This document shows positions 47,467-55,760 of a stretch of DNA of 64,000 nucleotides, piece by piece (position 1 is the stretch's first letter; each line of letters opens with the position of its first letter). Made by a program: the position numbers and the translations under genes. The stretch spans positions 212,332-276,331 of the forward strand of contig NZ_LFCT01000002.1 in NCBI RefSeq assembly GCF_008692605.1. The letters run 5' to 3'. Origin of the DNA: Sphingobium estronivorans. GTDB lineage: Bacteria > Pseudomonadota > Alphaproteobacteria > Sphingomonadales > Sphingomonadaceae. The notes under the pieces are model-generated. The model searched no databases. It worked only from the letters and a program-made list of their open reading frames with translations, and was not told the origin of the DNA.

Positions 47467-48477
47467 TCAGACTGGCAAAGCCCCGGCGGGCGGCGCGGAT
47501 TTCATATCCCGCCGCTCCGGCACGCTGCCGAAGAGCAGCGGCAACAGCGTCCCTCGTGCCGTCAGCCGGTTGGCGAAGGCCAGCAGCAGGATCGACAGCG
47601 CCAGCGTCGCCAGCGGCCCCACCTCCGTCATAATGACCACACCCATGACTAGTGGATGCCAGAGATAGAAGAACAGACTGTCGCGACCGATGGCACTGAC
47701 CGGCGTGAAATCCATGCGCCATGCCGCCAGCATCGGCAGCAGCGCGATCAGGCCCAGACACATCAGCAACCGCGCGGGCACGAAGGCCCATTCATTGTCG
47801 GCGCGGTAAAGCCCCGACCACCAGAGAAGGCCAAGCAGCATGACGGCGATGGCGATCGGCCAATGGCGCCGCGAAACCGGACGCTCCGCCATCAGCATGC
47901 CGAAGAAGAAATAGACCGGATAGCGCAGGAAACGGCTGTCCAGCGACAACAGACTATCCCCCACCGGGCCATGGCCGAGGCCGAAGCCGTACATGATGGA
48001 CAGGCTGACCGGCGTGCCCACGGCCAGCAACGCCAAAGGGGAGAAAGGCAGCAGCCGCGTGAGCATGATCAGGAAGAACAGCGTCGGCACATACCAGAGA
48101 TGAAAGGGCGGGCGGAACAGCAGGTCGAACAGCATGGTCCAGCGCGGCGTGTCCCCGCTGGCGAGCAAATAGACGCTGGCGGCAAAGGCCCAGGGCAACA
48201 GCATCCGCCGGCCGTAGCGGGAAAACAGGGTGGAGGCTGAATCGCCCCGGGTTCGGCTGACGTTCAGCAGATAGCCCGAAATGCCGACCATCAGCGGCAT
48301 GCGGAATCCCGATCCGACCCATAGTGCGATATCGTGGCCGCCGGTCAGCTCCATCACATGCCCGCCCATGACGAGCAGGATGAGCACGCCTTTCAGCAGG
48401 TCGATTGACGGATTCTTGCCCACGAATTTGCCCCGGAGTCCCCAAATCGGAACGATAGCGTCCGACGCTTGCGACAT
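47467..48477 (-). CDS. Acyltransferase-3 family membrane protein
   Basis: A 336-residue protein with about ten helices. The opening NPSIDLLKGVLILLVMGGHVMEL holds the conserved histidine of the family, and the GISGYLLN segment follows. These integral membrane proteins transfer acyl groups to sugars, glucans or antibiotics. A neighbouring divergent SGNH hydrolase gene (67 bp from its start) suggests polysaccharide acylation and deacylation as a pair, which is inferred. Confidence 0.85.
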   Translation of the reverse strand: MSQASDAIVPIWGLRGKFVGKNPSIDLLKGVLILLVMGGHVMELTGGHDIALWVGSGFRMPLMVGISGYLLNVSRTRGDSASTLFSRYGRRMLLPWAFAASVYLLASGDTPRWTMLFDLLFRPPFHLWYVPTLFFLIMLTRLLPFSPLALLAVGTPVSLSIMYGFGLGHGPVGDSLLSLDSRFLRYPVYFFFGMLMAERPVSRRHWPIAIAVMLLGLLWWSGLYRADNEWAFVPARLLMCLGLIALLPMLAAWRMDFTPVSAIGRDSLFFYLWHPLVMGVVIMTEVGPLATLALSILLLAFANRLTARGTLLPLLFGSVPERRDMKSAPPAGALPV

Positions 48478-48543
48478 TGTTAATGGCGCCGGAGCAAAAA
48501 GGTTGGTTTGCAGACGGGAAAAAAGCGTTACCTATATCCTTTG

Positions 48544-49272
48544 ATGGGGATTCCGCTGCTGCAACGCCTCGACGCCTCGCCTGTCGCCAAGCTGGCGACG
48601 GCGACGCTGATCTTCTGCCTGATCGTGGGCGGCTGGTTGGCCGTGCAGCAGTATCGGCAGACAACAGCCACCCTGCCCGATGACGAACAGCGGCAGGGCG
48701 ATTGTTCGCTCTGGTTCGTGGGCAGTTCGTCCATGCATCGCTGGGTCAGCCTTCACCGCGACATGGCCCCCTGGGTGGCGCATAATCGCGGCATCGACAA
48801 TGCGACCTTCGCCGACCTGTTGCCGCGCTTCGCCAATAGCGGGGCAGATGGACGGCCGGTCGCGATCATCCTCTATGCCGGGGAAAATGACATTGCCAAC
48901 GGCGTGCCGGTTCGGTCGGTGATCCGCCAACTGGGCCATTTCCTGGACGTGCGCAACCAGGCCATGGGCGATGTGCCGGTGCTGATATTGTCGATGAAGC
49001 CCAGCCCCAAGCGCCGGTCGAGCTTCGCGAACCAGCAATTGTTCAACGCGGCGGCGCAGCGCTTCATCCCCCATGCGCGGCTTGCCTATTATGCGGATAT
49101 CACCACGCCGCTGCTGAAGGGCGGCAGGCTGGGCGACAATTACCGGCCCGACGGCGTCCATATGAACCCGGCGGGCTACCGGATCTGGGCCGGCGTGGTG
49201 CGCAGGAGGCTAAACGAGATCTTGCCGCCCGAAACGGTGCACCGCTGCGCGCCCTGGAGCAAGCTGCGTTAA
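48544..49272 (+). CDS. SGNH/GDSL-type hydrolase, membrane-anchored
   Basis: A protein of about 242 residues with an N-terminal membrane or signal helix (about 14-36). Catalytic blocks: WFVGSSSMHRW (block I, GSS in place of GDS), LYAGENDIA (block III, G-x-N-D) and DGVHMNPAGYRIWAG (block V, D-x-x-H). It is probably a periplasmic esterase or acetyltransferase on a glycan. TTG 48508 with AAAGG upstream is an alternative start that adds 12 residues. The last residues (WSKLR) and stop lie inside the repeat at 49254-49360. Confidence 0.8.
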   Translation: MGIPLLQRLDASPVAKLATATLIFCLIVGGWLAVQQYRQTTATLPDDEQRQGDCSLWFVGSSSMHRWVSLHRDMAPWVAHNRGIDNATFADLLPRFANSGADGRPVAIILYAGENDIANGVPVRSVIRQLGHFLDVRNQAMGDVPVLILSMKPSPKRRSSFANQQLFNAAAQRFIPHARLAYYADITTPLLKGGRLGDNYRPDGVHMNPAGYRIWAGVVRRRLNEILPPETVHRCAPWSKLR

Positions 49273-49360
49273 ATCGGACGCAAGTCGCGCGCTCTAATTC
49301 TTTGTTATCGCATCGTTTTAAGCGGAAAACCGGTACCCACTTTTCCGCACGATGCTCTAG
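49254..49360. repeat. First copy of a 107-bp structured repeat (partly degenerate)
   Basis: Compared with the second copy this one differs at only a few bases: in the left arm it reads CTGGAGCAAGC instead of CTAGAGCGCGC, and one A/G change occurs near 49297. Its left part is coding (end of the SGNH hydrolase gene). The second hairpin, GCATCGT ... ACGATGC with inner GCGGAAAA/TTTTCCGC (49310-49355), is intact. Confidence 0.9.
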
Positions 49361-49463
49361 AGCGCGCTGCGTTAAATCGGACGCAAGTCGCGCGCTCTAG
49401 TTCTTTGTTATCGCATCGTTTTAAGCGGAAAACCGGTACCCACTTTTCCGCACGATGCTCTAG
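49357..49463. repeat. Second copy of the 107-bp structured repeat (103-bp period)
   Basis: A direct repeat of the preceding copy, sharing CTAG at the joint. Two hairpins are visible. A has arms CTAGAGCGCGC (49357-49367) and GCGCGCTCTAG (49390-49400), perfect over 11 bp, enclosing TGCGT/ACGCA. B has arms GCATCGT (49413-49419) and ACGATGC (49452-49458), enclosing GCGGAAAA (49425-49432) and TTTTCCGC (49444-49451) with GGTACC in the loop. It looks like a short palindromic intergenic element. Confidence 0.92.
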
Positions 49464-49466
49464 GGC

Positions 49467-50264
49467 CTAACCCCGTCCCAATATTTCCTGTGCCCGTGGC
49501 GCCAGACGCTCGACCGCCGCCGCGTGGATGCCCGGCGCGGCGCAGAGCAGGCCGAAGGCGGTCGGCTGCGGCCGGTTGAAGGAAAAAGGGTCTCCCAGCG
49601 CATCGGTGACGATGGCGCCCGCCTCCTGCGCGACCAATGCGGCGGCGGCGACATCCCATTCATTGCCCCAGCGGACGGTGGCGACCAGATCGGCCTCATC
49701 GGCGGCAACCATCGCCATGCGCAGCGCGATGCTGTTGGGCTTGTCCACGGTGACAAGATCGCGGTCATGACGGGGAGGCTGATCGGCGGGCACGCGGGCG
49801 CCCGGCAGCATCGTGCGGTCCCCCGCCTGCAACCGGCGGCCATTGCGGGTCGCGCCCGCGCCCGCCTGCGCGATCCACAGTTCATTGCGGGCAGGCGCCG
49901 CCAATATGCCCATGCGCACCGCGCCATGTTCCACCAAGGCCACCGACACCGCCCAGCCCGGCTTCCCCCGCAGATAATCGCGGGTGCCGTCGATCGGATC
50001 GACGACCCAGACACGCGGCAGGCCCAGCCGGTGCACGGTATCGGCTGTCTCCTCCGACAGCCAGCCGGCCGATGGATCGAGCGCGTAGAGCCGCTCGCGC
50101 AGCATGGCGTCCAGTTCCAGATCGGCCTCGCACACCGGATGGCCGGGCACCTTTTCCCACTGGCGCACGCGCGTTTCGCCGCCCGCCCAGAGCGTCAGCG
50201 CGCGGTCGGCCGCATCCGACACGACCGACACCAGATCGCGCAGCGGGACCTCAGCCACCGGCAA
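49467..50264 (-). CDS. CysQ-like inositol-monophosphatase-family phosphatase
   Basis: A 265-residue Mg-dependent phosphatase. WLSEE (about 68-72), DPIDGTRDYLRGKPGW (about 90-105, metal-binding DPxDGT) and WGNEWDVAAAALVAQEAGA (about 200-218) are the three family motifs. FNRP near the C-terminus is common in the CysQ/PAP phosphatase group, so it may hydrolyse 3'-phosphoadenosine 5'-phosphate; inositol phosphatase cannot be excluded. No ATG is available: TTG 50264 or GTG 50258, both overlapping the pmbA end, are the candidate starts. Confidence 0.85.
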   Translation of the reverse strand: MPVAEVPLRDLVSVVSDAADRALTLWAGGETRVRQWEKVPGHPVCEADLELDAMLRERLYALDPSAGWLSEETADTVHRLGLPRVWVVDPIDGTRDYLRGKPGWAVSVALVEHGAVRMGILAAPARNELWIAQAGAGATRNGRRLQAGDRTMLPGARVPADQPPRHDRDLVTVDKPNSIALRMAMVAADEADLVATVRWGNEWDVAAAALVAQEAGAIVTDALGDPFSFNRPQPTAFGLLCAAPGIHAAAVERLAPRAQEILGRG

Positions 50265-51597
50265 TCGTCATGCCGTCGATGCGCAGGGTCGGCACATTCA
50301 TGCCGTAACGGAAGGCCAGATCATTGGCCGGAACCAGCGTGCGGAACATGTCCTTCAGATTGCTGGCGATGGTGATTTCCGACACCGCCTGCGTCGCCGC
50401 GCCATTTTCGATCAGGAATCCCGCCGCCCCCCGGCTGTAATCGCCGGTAACGCCGTTGACGCCCATGCCGATCAGTTCGGTCACGTACAGACCGCGCTGA
50501 ATGTCCGCCATCAGTTCCCCGGGGGAAAGCGTGCCCGGCTCCATATGGACATTGGTGATGCCCGCGCCCGGCGCGCCGCTGCCGCCCCGGCTGGCATGGC
50601 CGGTGGGCTCAAGACCGAGCTGCCGCGCCGAAGCGCTGTCCATCAGCCAGCCGGTCAGCACGCCCGCGTCGATCAGCGCCCGACGTTCGACCGGAAGCCC
50701 CTCACCGTCGAAGGGCCGCGAACGCAGCCCGCGCGGCCGCAGCGGATCGTCGATGATGGTGATGTCGGCGTCGAACAGCTTCTCGCCCAGCGACTCCAGC
50801 AGGAAACTCGACCGGCGCGCAATCGCCGGGCCGACCATGCCACCGATCAGATGCCCGATCAGGCTGGCGCCGATGCGGGGATCGAAGATCACCGGCATGA
50901 CGCCGCTTTCCATCTTCACCGGATGGAGCCGCGCCACCGCCCGAAGCCCGGCGCGGGTGCCGACCGTTTCCGCATCGTCCAAATCCCCGATATGCCGCAC
51001 GCTGTGGCTGGCATGGTCGCGCTGCATGTCGGCGCCGGTCCCGGCAAGCACGCTCGCCCAGGTCGAATGGCTGGTTCCGGCATAGGCCCCGGCAAAGCCA
51101 TGGCTGGTCGCGAGCGCCATCTGGCTGCGGCCCGTCGCCGCGCCGCCGCCTTCGCTGTTGGTGACGCCCATCACCGCCCGCGCAGCCTCCTCTGCGATCA
51201 TGGCGCGTTCCCGGAGGTCCGCCGGTTCCGGCTCGAACGGATCGATAAGGTCGAGCGCGGGCAGTTTCTTCCTGAGCAACCGGTCTTCCGGAGCAAGGCC
51301 CGCATAAGGGTCTTCGGGCGCCTCACGCGCCATGGCGATGCAACGTTCCACCAGCGTCGCCAGCGTGTCGGGGTTCATGTCCGACGCGGAAATGCTGGCG
51401 GACCGCTGGCCGACGAAGACCCGCAGGCCGATTTCCTCGCCCTCGGACCGCTCGACATCCTCCAGCGCGCCCAGCCGTACCGACACATTGGTCGAGGCGT
51501 TGCAGGCATAGATGGCGTCCGCCGCATCCGCCCCCGCCCGGCGCGCCGCCGCAACCAGATCCTCCGCGCGAGACTGGGCTTCTTCGAGGCTGAGCAT
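50251..51597 (-). CDS. pmbA: TldE/PmbA-family metallopeptidase-complex protein
   Basis: A 448-residue protein of the TldD/PmbA family. PmbA is the partner of TldD, and together they act as a peptidase on modified peptides. This one lacks the HExxxH zinc motif, as PmbA/TldE does. DVERSEGEEIGLRVFVGQRSAS and STWASVLAG are typical. ATG 51597 (MLSLEEAQSRAEDLV) fits homology. A tldD gene is not in this window. The 3' end overlaps the phosphatase gene. Confidence 0.9.
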   Translation of the reverse strand: MLSLEEAQSRAEDLVAAARRAGADAADAIYACNASTNVSVRLGALEDVERSEGEEIGLRVFVGQRSASISASDMNPDTLATLVERCIAMAREAPEDPYAGLAPEDRLLRKKLPALDLIDPFEPEPADLRERAMIAEEAARAVMGVTNSEGGGAATGRSQMALATSHGFAGAYAGTSHSTWASVLAGTGADMQRDHASHSVRHIGDLDDAETVGTRAGLRAVARLHPVKMESGVMPVIFDPRIGASLIGHLIGGMVGPAIARRSSFLLESLGEKLFDADITIIDDPLRPRGLRSRPFDGEGLPVERRALIDAGVLTGWLMDSASARQLGLEPTGHASRGGSGAPGAGITNVHMEPGTLSPGELMADIQRGLYVTELIGMGVNGVTGDYSRGAAGFLIENGAATQAVSEITIASNLKDMFRTLVPANDLAFRYGMNVPTLRIDGMTIAGG

Positions 51598-51637
51598 GGA
51601 CTTATCGGCTTCCTGTCTGGGGCAGAAGCTTGCGGCC

Positions 51638-52558
51638 TTACGCGCTTGGGTTGCCGCCCGCAACCTGCCCGTCCAGCCAGTGGCGCAGGAGGTGCCAGGC
51701 GACCGCCATCGGCGGCGGCGCGATGAAGGGTGCGCCCTCCTCCTCCGCCATTGCCGCGCGAACGCCCTCGGCGTCGCACCAGAAGGCGTGGTCCAGTTCG
51801 GCTTCGTCGATTTTCAGCGCATCGTCATCGGCCCGCGCGACGCAGGCGATCATCAGCGAGGATGGGAAGGGCCAGGGCTGGCTCATCACATAGCGCACCG
51901 AATGGACCGTGACGCCGGCCTCCTCCCCGATTTCCCGCGCCACCGCCTCCTCCAGCGTCTCGCCCGGCTCGACGAAACCGGCGAGCGCGGAATAGCGGCC
52001 CGCCGGCCAACCGTGCTGACGGCCCAGCAGCACCCGCCCGCGATGCTCCGCCAGCATGATCACGACCGGATCGACACGCGGAAAATGCTCGGTCCGGCAG
52101 GACTGGCACTGGCGCGACCATCCCGCCTTGGCCGGCGCGGTGCGCTGCCCGCAGACCGAACAGAAGCGATGCCGCGCATGCCAGGACAGAAGGCTGCGCG
52201 CCGCGCCATAGAGCGCCACTTCATGACCCGGCACCTCGCCGACCAGACCCCGGCTGCGCGCCGTGGCAAAGGCGCTGTCCGGCGAATCCGCCAGCAGTTC
52301 CGCGAAGATCGGGCGTTGCCCCTCGTCCTGGCCGAGCAGCACATGATGTTCTAGCCAGGCGTCGCCGGGCAGCGGCTCCATCCGCAGATGGCCGTCCTCC
52401 ACCACCGGCTCCAGCCCCTCCAGCACCAGCCGGAGGGCAAGCGGCGAAGCGAAGGCCTGCGCCAGCAGATCGGGATTGGTGCGAATGTGATCGACCCGGT
52501 CCAGCCGTCCTCCCACATAGGCCAATAGCTGAGAATCCGGGGCATTACGGCCGTGCAT
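51638..52558 (-). CDS. nudC: NAD(P)H pyrophosphatase / NAD-decapping NUDIX hydrolase
   Basis: A 306-residue NudC. It has an N-terminal NUDIX-like domain, a zinc ribbon with CSVC and CQSC (about 140-162), and the catalytic NUDIX box GFVEPGETLEEAVAREIGEEAGV (about 200-222). It splits NADH to NMNH and AMP, and removes NAD caps from RNA in other bacteria. It overlaps the end of mutY by 14 bp, so the two are translated from one message. Confidence 0.93.
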   Translation of the reverse strand: MHGRNAPDSQLLAYVGGRLDRVDHIRTNPDLLAQAFASPLALRLVLEGLEPVVEDGHLRMEPLPGDAWLEHHVLLGQDEGQRPIFAELLADSPDSAFATARSRGLVGEVPGHEVALYGAARSLLSWHARHRFCSVCGQRTAPAKAGWSRQCQSCRTEHFPRVDPVVIMLAEHRGRVLLGRQHGWPAGRYSALAGFVEPGETLEEAVAREIGEEAGVTVHSVRYVMSQPWPFPSSLMIACVARADDDALKIDEAELDHAFWCDAEGVRAAMAEEEGAPFIAPPPMAVAWHLLRHWLDGQVAGGNPSA

Positions 52559-53615
52559 CGTTCAATCTCTCCTTCATGGCGGCTTCGGCCGCGCGGGCGA
52601 ACAGGGTCGGAAGGCCCGCCTTGCCGATCTCGGCCACCGGCCACCATTCCCCCGCCCCCGGCGGAGCCGCGTCCTGCCCGACATGGGCATGATGCACCGT
52701 CAATGCGAGGGAGAAATGGGTAAAAACATGCGACACCGGATCGGGCAGCCGGCGCCAGCGCGCGACGAGGGGCGGCGTCGCGTCGGGCGCCTCGTTCCAG
52801 TCGGAAGAGGGAAGCGCGCGCATCCCGCCGAGCATGCCCTTGTCAGGTCGGCGCACCAGCCAGACATGCCCGTCCGGCCGCTCGATCCACCAGCCATGGC
52901 CAAGGCGATGCGGCTTGGCTTTCTTCGCCGCCTTGACCGGAAAAGCCGCCGGATCGGCGGTCGCACAGGCCGCGCAATCCAGCCGCAAGGGGCAGATGCC
53001 GCAGGCCGGATTGCGCGGCGTGCAGATGGTCGCGCCCAGATCCATCATCGCCTGCGCGAAGTCCCCGGCGCGGGCATCCGGCGTGATGGCATCGGTCGCG
53101 ATACGGATTTCCGGACGCGCCGCGGGCAGAGGCGTCGCGATGGCAAAGAGCCGCGCCACCACCCGCTCGACATTGGCGTCGACCACCACGGCGCGGCGGC
53201 CGAAGGCGATGGCCGCCACCGCCGCCGCCGTATAGGCGCCCACGCCCGGCAGCGCGCGCAGCCCCTGCTCGGTATCGGGAAATATTCCGCCATGCCCGCC
53301 CGCCACCGCCCGCGCGCAGGCGAGCAGGTTGCGGGCGCGGGCATAATAGCCAAGCCCCGCCCAGGCGGCCATCACCTCGCCATCCTCTTCCGCCGCCAGC
53401 GCCGTCACATCGGGCCAACGCTCCGTGAATTTCGCGAAATAGGGCCGGACCGCCGTCACGGTGGTCTGCTGGAGCATCACCTCCGACAGCCATACCCGAT
53501 AGGGATCGGCGGCATTGGCCCCCGGCGGCGCGCGCCAAGGCAGGCTGCGCGCATGCACATCATAATGGGCCAGCAGCTTGGCCGCTATTTTCCTGGATGG
53601 TCCCTCGACGTGCAT
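52545..53615 (-). CDS. mutY: A/G-specific adenine DNA glycosylase
   Basis: A 356-residue base-excision repair enzyme that removes adenine opposite 8-oxoguanine. It has LSEVMLQQTTV with the catalytic glutamate, the helix-hairpin-helix LPGVGAYTAAAVAAIAFGRRAVVVDANVERV, and the 4Fe-4S ligands C-x6-C-x2-C-x5-C in CTPRNPACGICPLRLDC. The C-terminal NUDIX-like MutT domain is shortened but present. ATG 53615 is used; dciA starts 26 bp away in the opposite direction. Confidence 0.95.
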   Translation of the reverse strand: MHVEGPSRKIAAKLLAHYDVHARSLPWRAPPGANAADPYRVWLSEVMLQQTTVTAVRPYFAKFTERWPDVTALAAEEDGEVMAAWAGLGYYARARNLLACARAVAGGHGGIFPDTEQGLRALPGVGAYTAAAVAAIAFGRRAVVVDANVERVVARLFAIATPLPAARPEIRIATDAITPDARAGDFAQAMMDLGATICTPRNPACGICPLRLDCAACATADPAAFPVKAAKKAKPHRLGHGWWIERPDGHVWLVRRPDKGMLGGMRALPSSDWNEAPDATPPLVARWRRLPDPVSHVFTHFSLALTVHHAHVGQDAAPPGAGEWWPVAEIGKAGLPTLFARAAEAAMKERLNDARP

Positions 53616-53641
53616 GGTGGCCCTATGCCATGATGCAGAGG

Positions 53642-54184
53642 ATGACGGAACGCCCCGCGACACCCAAAATGAAAAGCCGCAAGACAGAGGCGGAGGAACG
53701 CCCGCGCGTCGGCGCGCCGCGCCGGATCGCGGACCTGATGCCGGCCATCGGCGCCGCCGCCTTCCGCAAATTCGGCTTCGTGCAGTCGAGCATCGTCACC
53801 CGCTGGGCGGAGATTGTCGGCGCCCATTATGCCGCGATCAGCGAACCCGAATCGATCCGCTTCCCGGCGGGCAAGAAAGCGGGCGGCACCCTGCAACTGA
53901 CCGTCATGAGCGGCCATGCGCCGATGATCCAGCATGTGCTGCCCGACATCATCGATCGGGTGAACCGCTTCTTCGGCTATGCCGCCGTCGCCAAGGTCGC
54001 GATGAAACAGGGCCTGATCCGCGCGGCGGAACCCGAACGGCGCCCGCCGCCGCGCAACCTGAAGCCCATTCCGGTGGAACTGGGCGATTCGCTGCGCGAC
54101 ATTGGCGACCCCGAATTGCGCGCCGTACTCGAATCGCTCGCGCAGGGGCTTGCCAATTCCAACGGTTTGCCGAAGATCAGCTGA
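53642..54184 (+). CDS. DUF721 protein (DciA-like replicative helicase loader)
   Basis: About 180 residues. The DUF721 domain (about 30-130) contains RFGFVQSSIVTRWAEIVGAHYAAIS and later LQLTVMSGHAPMIQHVLPDIIDRVNRFFGYAAVAKV. DciA proteins load DnaB in bacteria that lack DnaC, as alphaproteobacteria do. Several ATGs are possible (53630, 53633, 53642, 53669); 53642 is used because the basic RKTEAEERPRVG segment then starts the protein. It is divergent from mutY and upstream of two dsbA genes and smc. Confidence 0.82.
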   Translation: MTERPATPKMKSRKTEAEERPRVGAPRRIADLMPAIGAAAFRKFGFVQSSIVTRWAEIVGAHYAAISEPESIRFPAGKKAGGTLQLTVMSGHAPMIQHVLPDIIDRVNRFFGYAAVAKVAMKQGLIRAAEPERRPPPRNLKPIPVELGDSLRDIGDPELRAVLESLAQGLANSNGLPKIS

Positions 54185-54229
54185 AACAACCCATTGCCGT
54201 GCAGGGGCGGCGCTTCATTGGATCATCGC

Positions 54230-54901
54230 ATGACGAAACTTCGCCTGGCTCTGCTTGCCTTGCTCGCCCTTCCCGCGGGCGCCGTCGCGGCCCCCGCCGC
54301 CAATTGGGCCGACCGTGTCACCATGACCCCTGCGGGCGGCCATGTGCTGGGCAACCCCGCCGCATCCAGCAAGCTGGTGGAATATATCAGCTATACCTGC
54401 CCGCACTGCGCCCATTTCACGGGAGAGGCGAGCGCGCCGCTCAAGGCCAATTATGTCAGGACGGGCAAGGTCAGCGTCGAAATCCGCAACGCCGTGCGCG
54501 ACAAATATGACCTGACCGTCGCCCTGCTCGCCCGCTGCGGCGACCCGAAACGCTTCTTCGGCAATCATGAGGCGCTGTTCGCCAATCAGGAAAGCTGGAT
54601 GGAAAAGGTGGTCGCCTATGACAGGGACGCGGCCAAGCCCGCCGACCAGAAGGCCGCCTTACGCGACATCGGGCAGAAGACCGGGCTTTACACCTTCATG
54701 GCCAAGCGCGGCTACAAGCCCGCCCAGCTCGACGCCTGCATCAACGACGCCAATGCGATGAAGCAGATACTCGCCATGACCGACGAGGCGTGGAACAAGG
54801 TGCAGATTTCCGGCACGCCCGGTTTCACCCTGAACGGCACGCTGATCCGCGGATCGGACTGGACCCATGTTCAGGCCGCATTGCCCGACGTCTCGCACTG
54901 A
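54230..54901 (+). CDS. DsbA-like thioredoxin-fold protein, secreted (first copy)
   Basis: A 223-residue precursor with a signal peptide (about 1-22, VAAPA). The thioredoxin fold has the CPHC active site (C57-x2-C60 in YTCPHCAHF) and the cis-proline loop SGTPGF. The long helical insertion is that of the DsbA/DSBA-oxidoreductase family. It would oxidise or shuffle disulfides in the periplasm. It follows dciA by 45 bp and precedes a paralogue. Confidence 0.9.
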   Translation: MTKLRLALLALLALPAGAVAAPAANWADRVTMTPAGGHVLGNPAASSKLVEYISYTCPHCAHFTGEASAPLKANYVRTGKVSVEIRNAVRDKYDLTVALLARCGDPKRFFGNHEALFANQESWMEKVVAYDRDAAKPADQKAALRDIGQKTGLYTFMAKRGYKPAQLDACINDANAMKQILAMTDEAWNKVQISGTPGFTLNGTLIRGSDWTHVQAALPDVSH

Positions 54902-54945
54902 TCTACACCCCTCTCATTCTCGCCCGACCATGGAGCCAAAAGAAC

Positions 54946-55680
54946 GTGAAAGCCCTGTCCGGACTAGCCCTTATCGCCCTTTCCCTGACGCTGGCCGCCT
55001 GCGGCAAGAATGACAGCGCCAGCCAGCCCACCAGCGCGCCGGTCGCCGCCGTGGCGCCGCCGGCGGGCACAAGCTGGTCCACCACCATCACCGCGACGCC
55101 CGAGGGGCAGTTTGTGATGGGCAACCCCAATGCCAAGGTGAAGCTGATCGAATATGGCTCCTACACCTGCTCGCATTGTCGCGATTTCTCGGCCGAATCG
55201 TCGGAGGAGATCAAGCAGATGGTGGACAGCGGCAAGATGAGCTACGAGTTCCGCAACTTCGTGCGCGACCCGATCGATATCGCGACGTCGCTGCTGGCGC
55301 GCTGCGGCGGCAAGGATATTTATTATCCGCTGTCGGAACAGTTCTTCGCCAACCAGAATGCGATGTTCGAAAAGGCGCAGGCACTGGGCGACGCCAAATA
55401 TCAGGCGTTGATGAGCGCCCCTCCGGCGCAGCGCTTCGGCCAGCTGGCCGCCGCCGTCGGCCTGATCGACTTCGCCAAGCAGCGCGGCATTTCGGAAGAT
55501 CAGGCGAAGCAGTGCCTGGCCGACACCGCCGCCGCCGAAAAACTGGCGAAGGGCGTGGAAGAGGCCAACAACCAGTATAAGATCGAAGGCACGCCCAGCT
55601 TCATCCTGAACGGCGTGATGGTCGAAAACACGGCGGCATGGTCCGCCCTGAAGCCCAAGCTCAAACAGGCAGGGATCTGA
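54946..55680 (+). CDS. DsbA-like thioredoxin-fold lipoprotein (second copy)
   Basis: A 244-residue paralogue of the previous gene with a lipoprotein signal (LIALSLTLAACGKND, cysteine 19) and active site CSHC (C75-x2-C78 in YTCSHCRDF); the cis-proline loop is EGTPSFILNG. It is therefore membrane-anchored while its neighbour is soluble. The start is GTG 54946 with GGAG upstream; longer frames lack the lipobox at the N-terminus. Confidence 0.9.
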   Translation: MKALSGLALIALSLTLAACGKNDSASQPTSAPVAAVAPPAGTSWSTTITATPEGQFVMGNPNAKVKLIEYGSYTCSHCRDFSAESSEEIKQMVDSGKMSYEFRNFVRDPIDIATSLLARCGGKDIYYPLSEQFFANQNAMFEKAQALGDAKYQALMSAPPAQRFGQLAAAVGLIDFAKQRGISEDQAKQCLADTAAAEKLAKGVEEANNQYKIEGTPSFILNGVMVENTAAWSALKPKLKQAGI

Positions 55681-55760
55681 TTGGCAAAAAGGGGGCTGAC
55701 ATCATCGATGCGGCTTCCCGCTGACGGCGGGGCGGCTTTGCGCTGCCCTGACTGTACATC

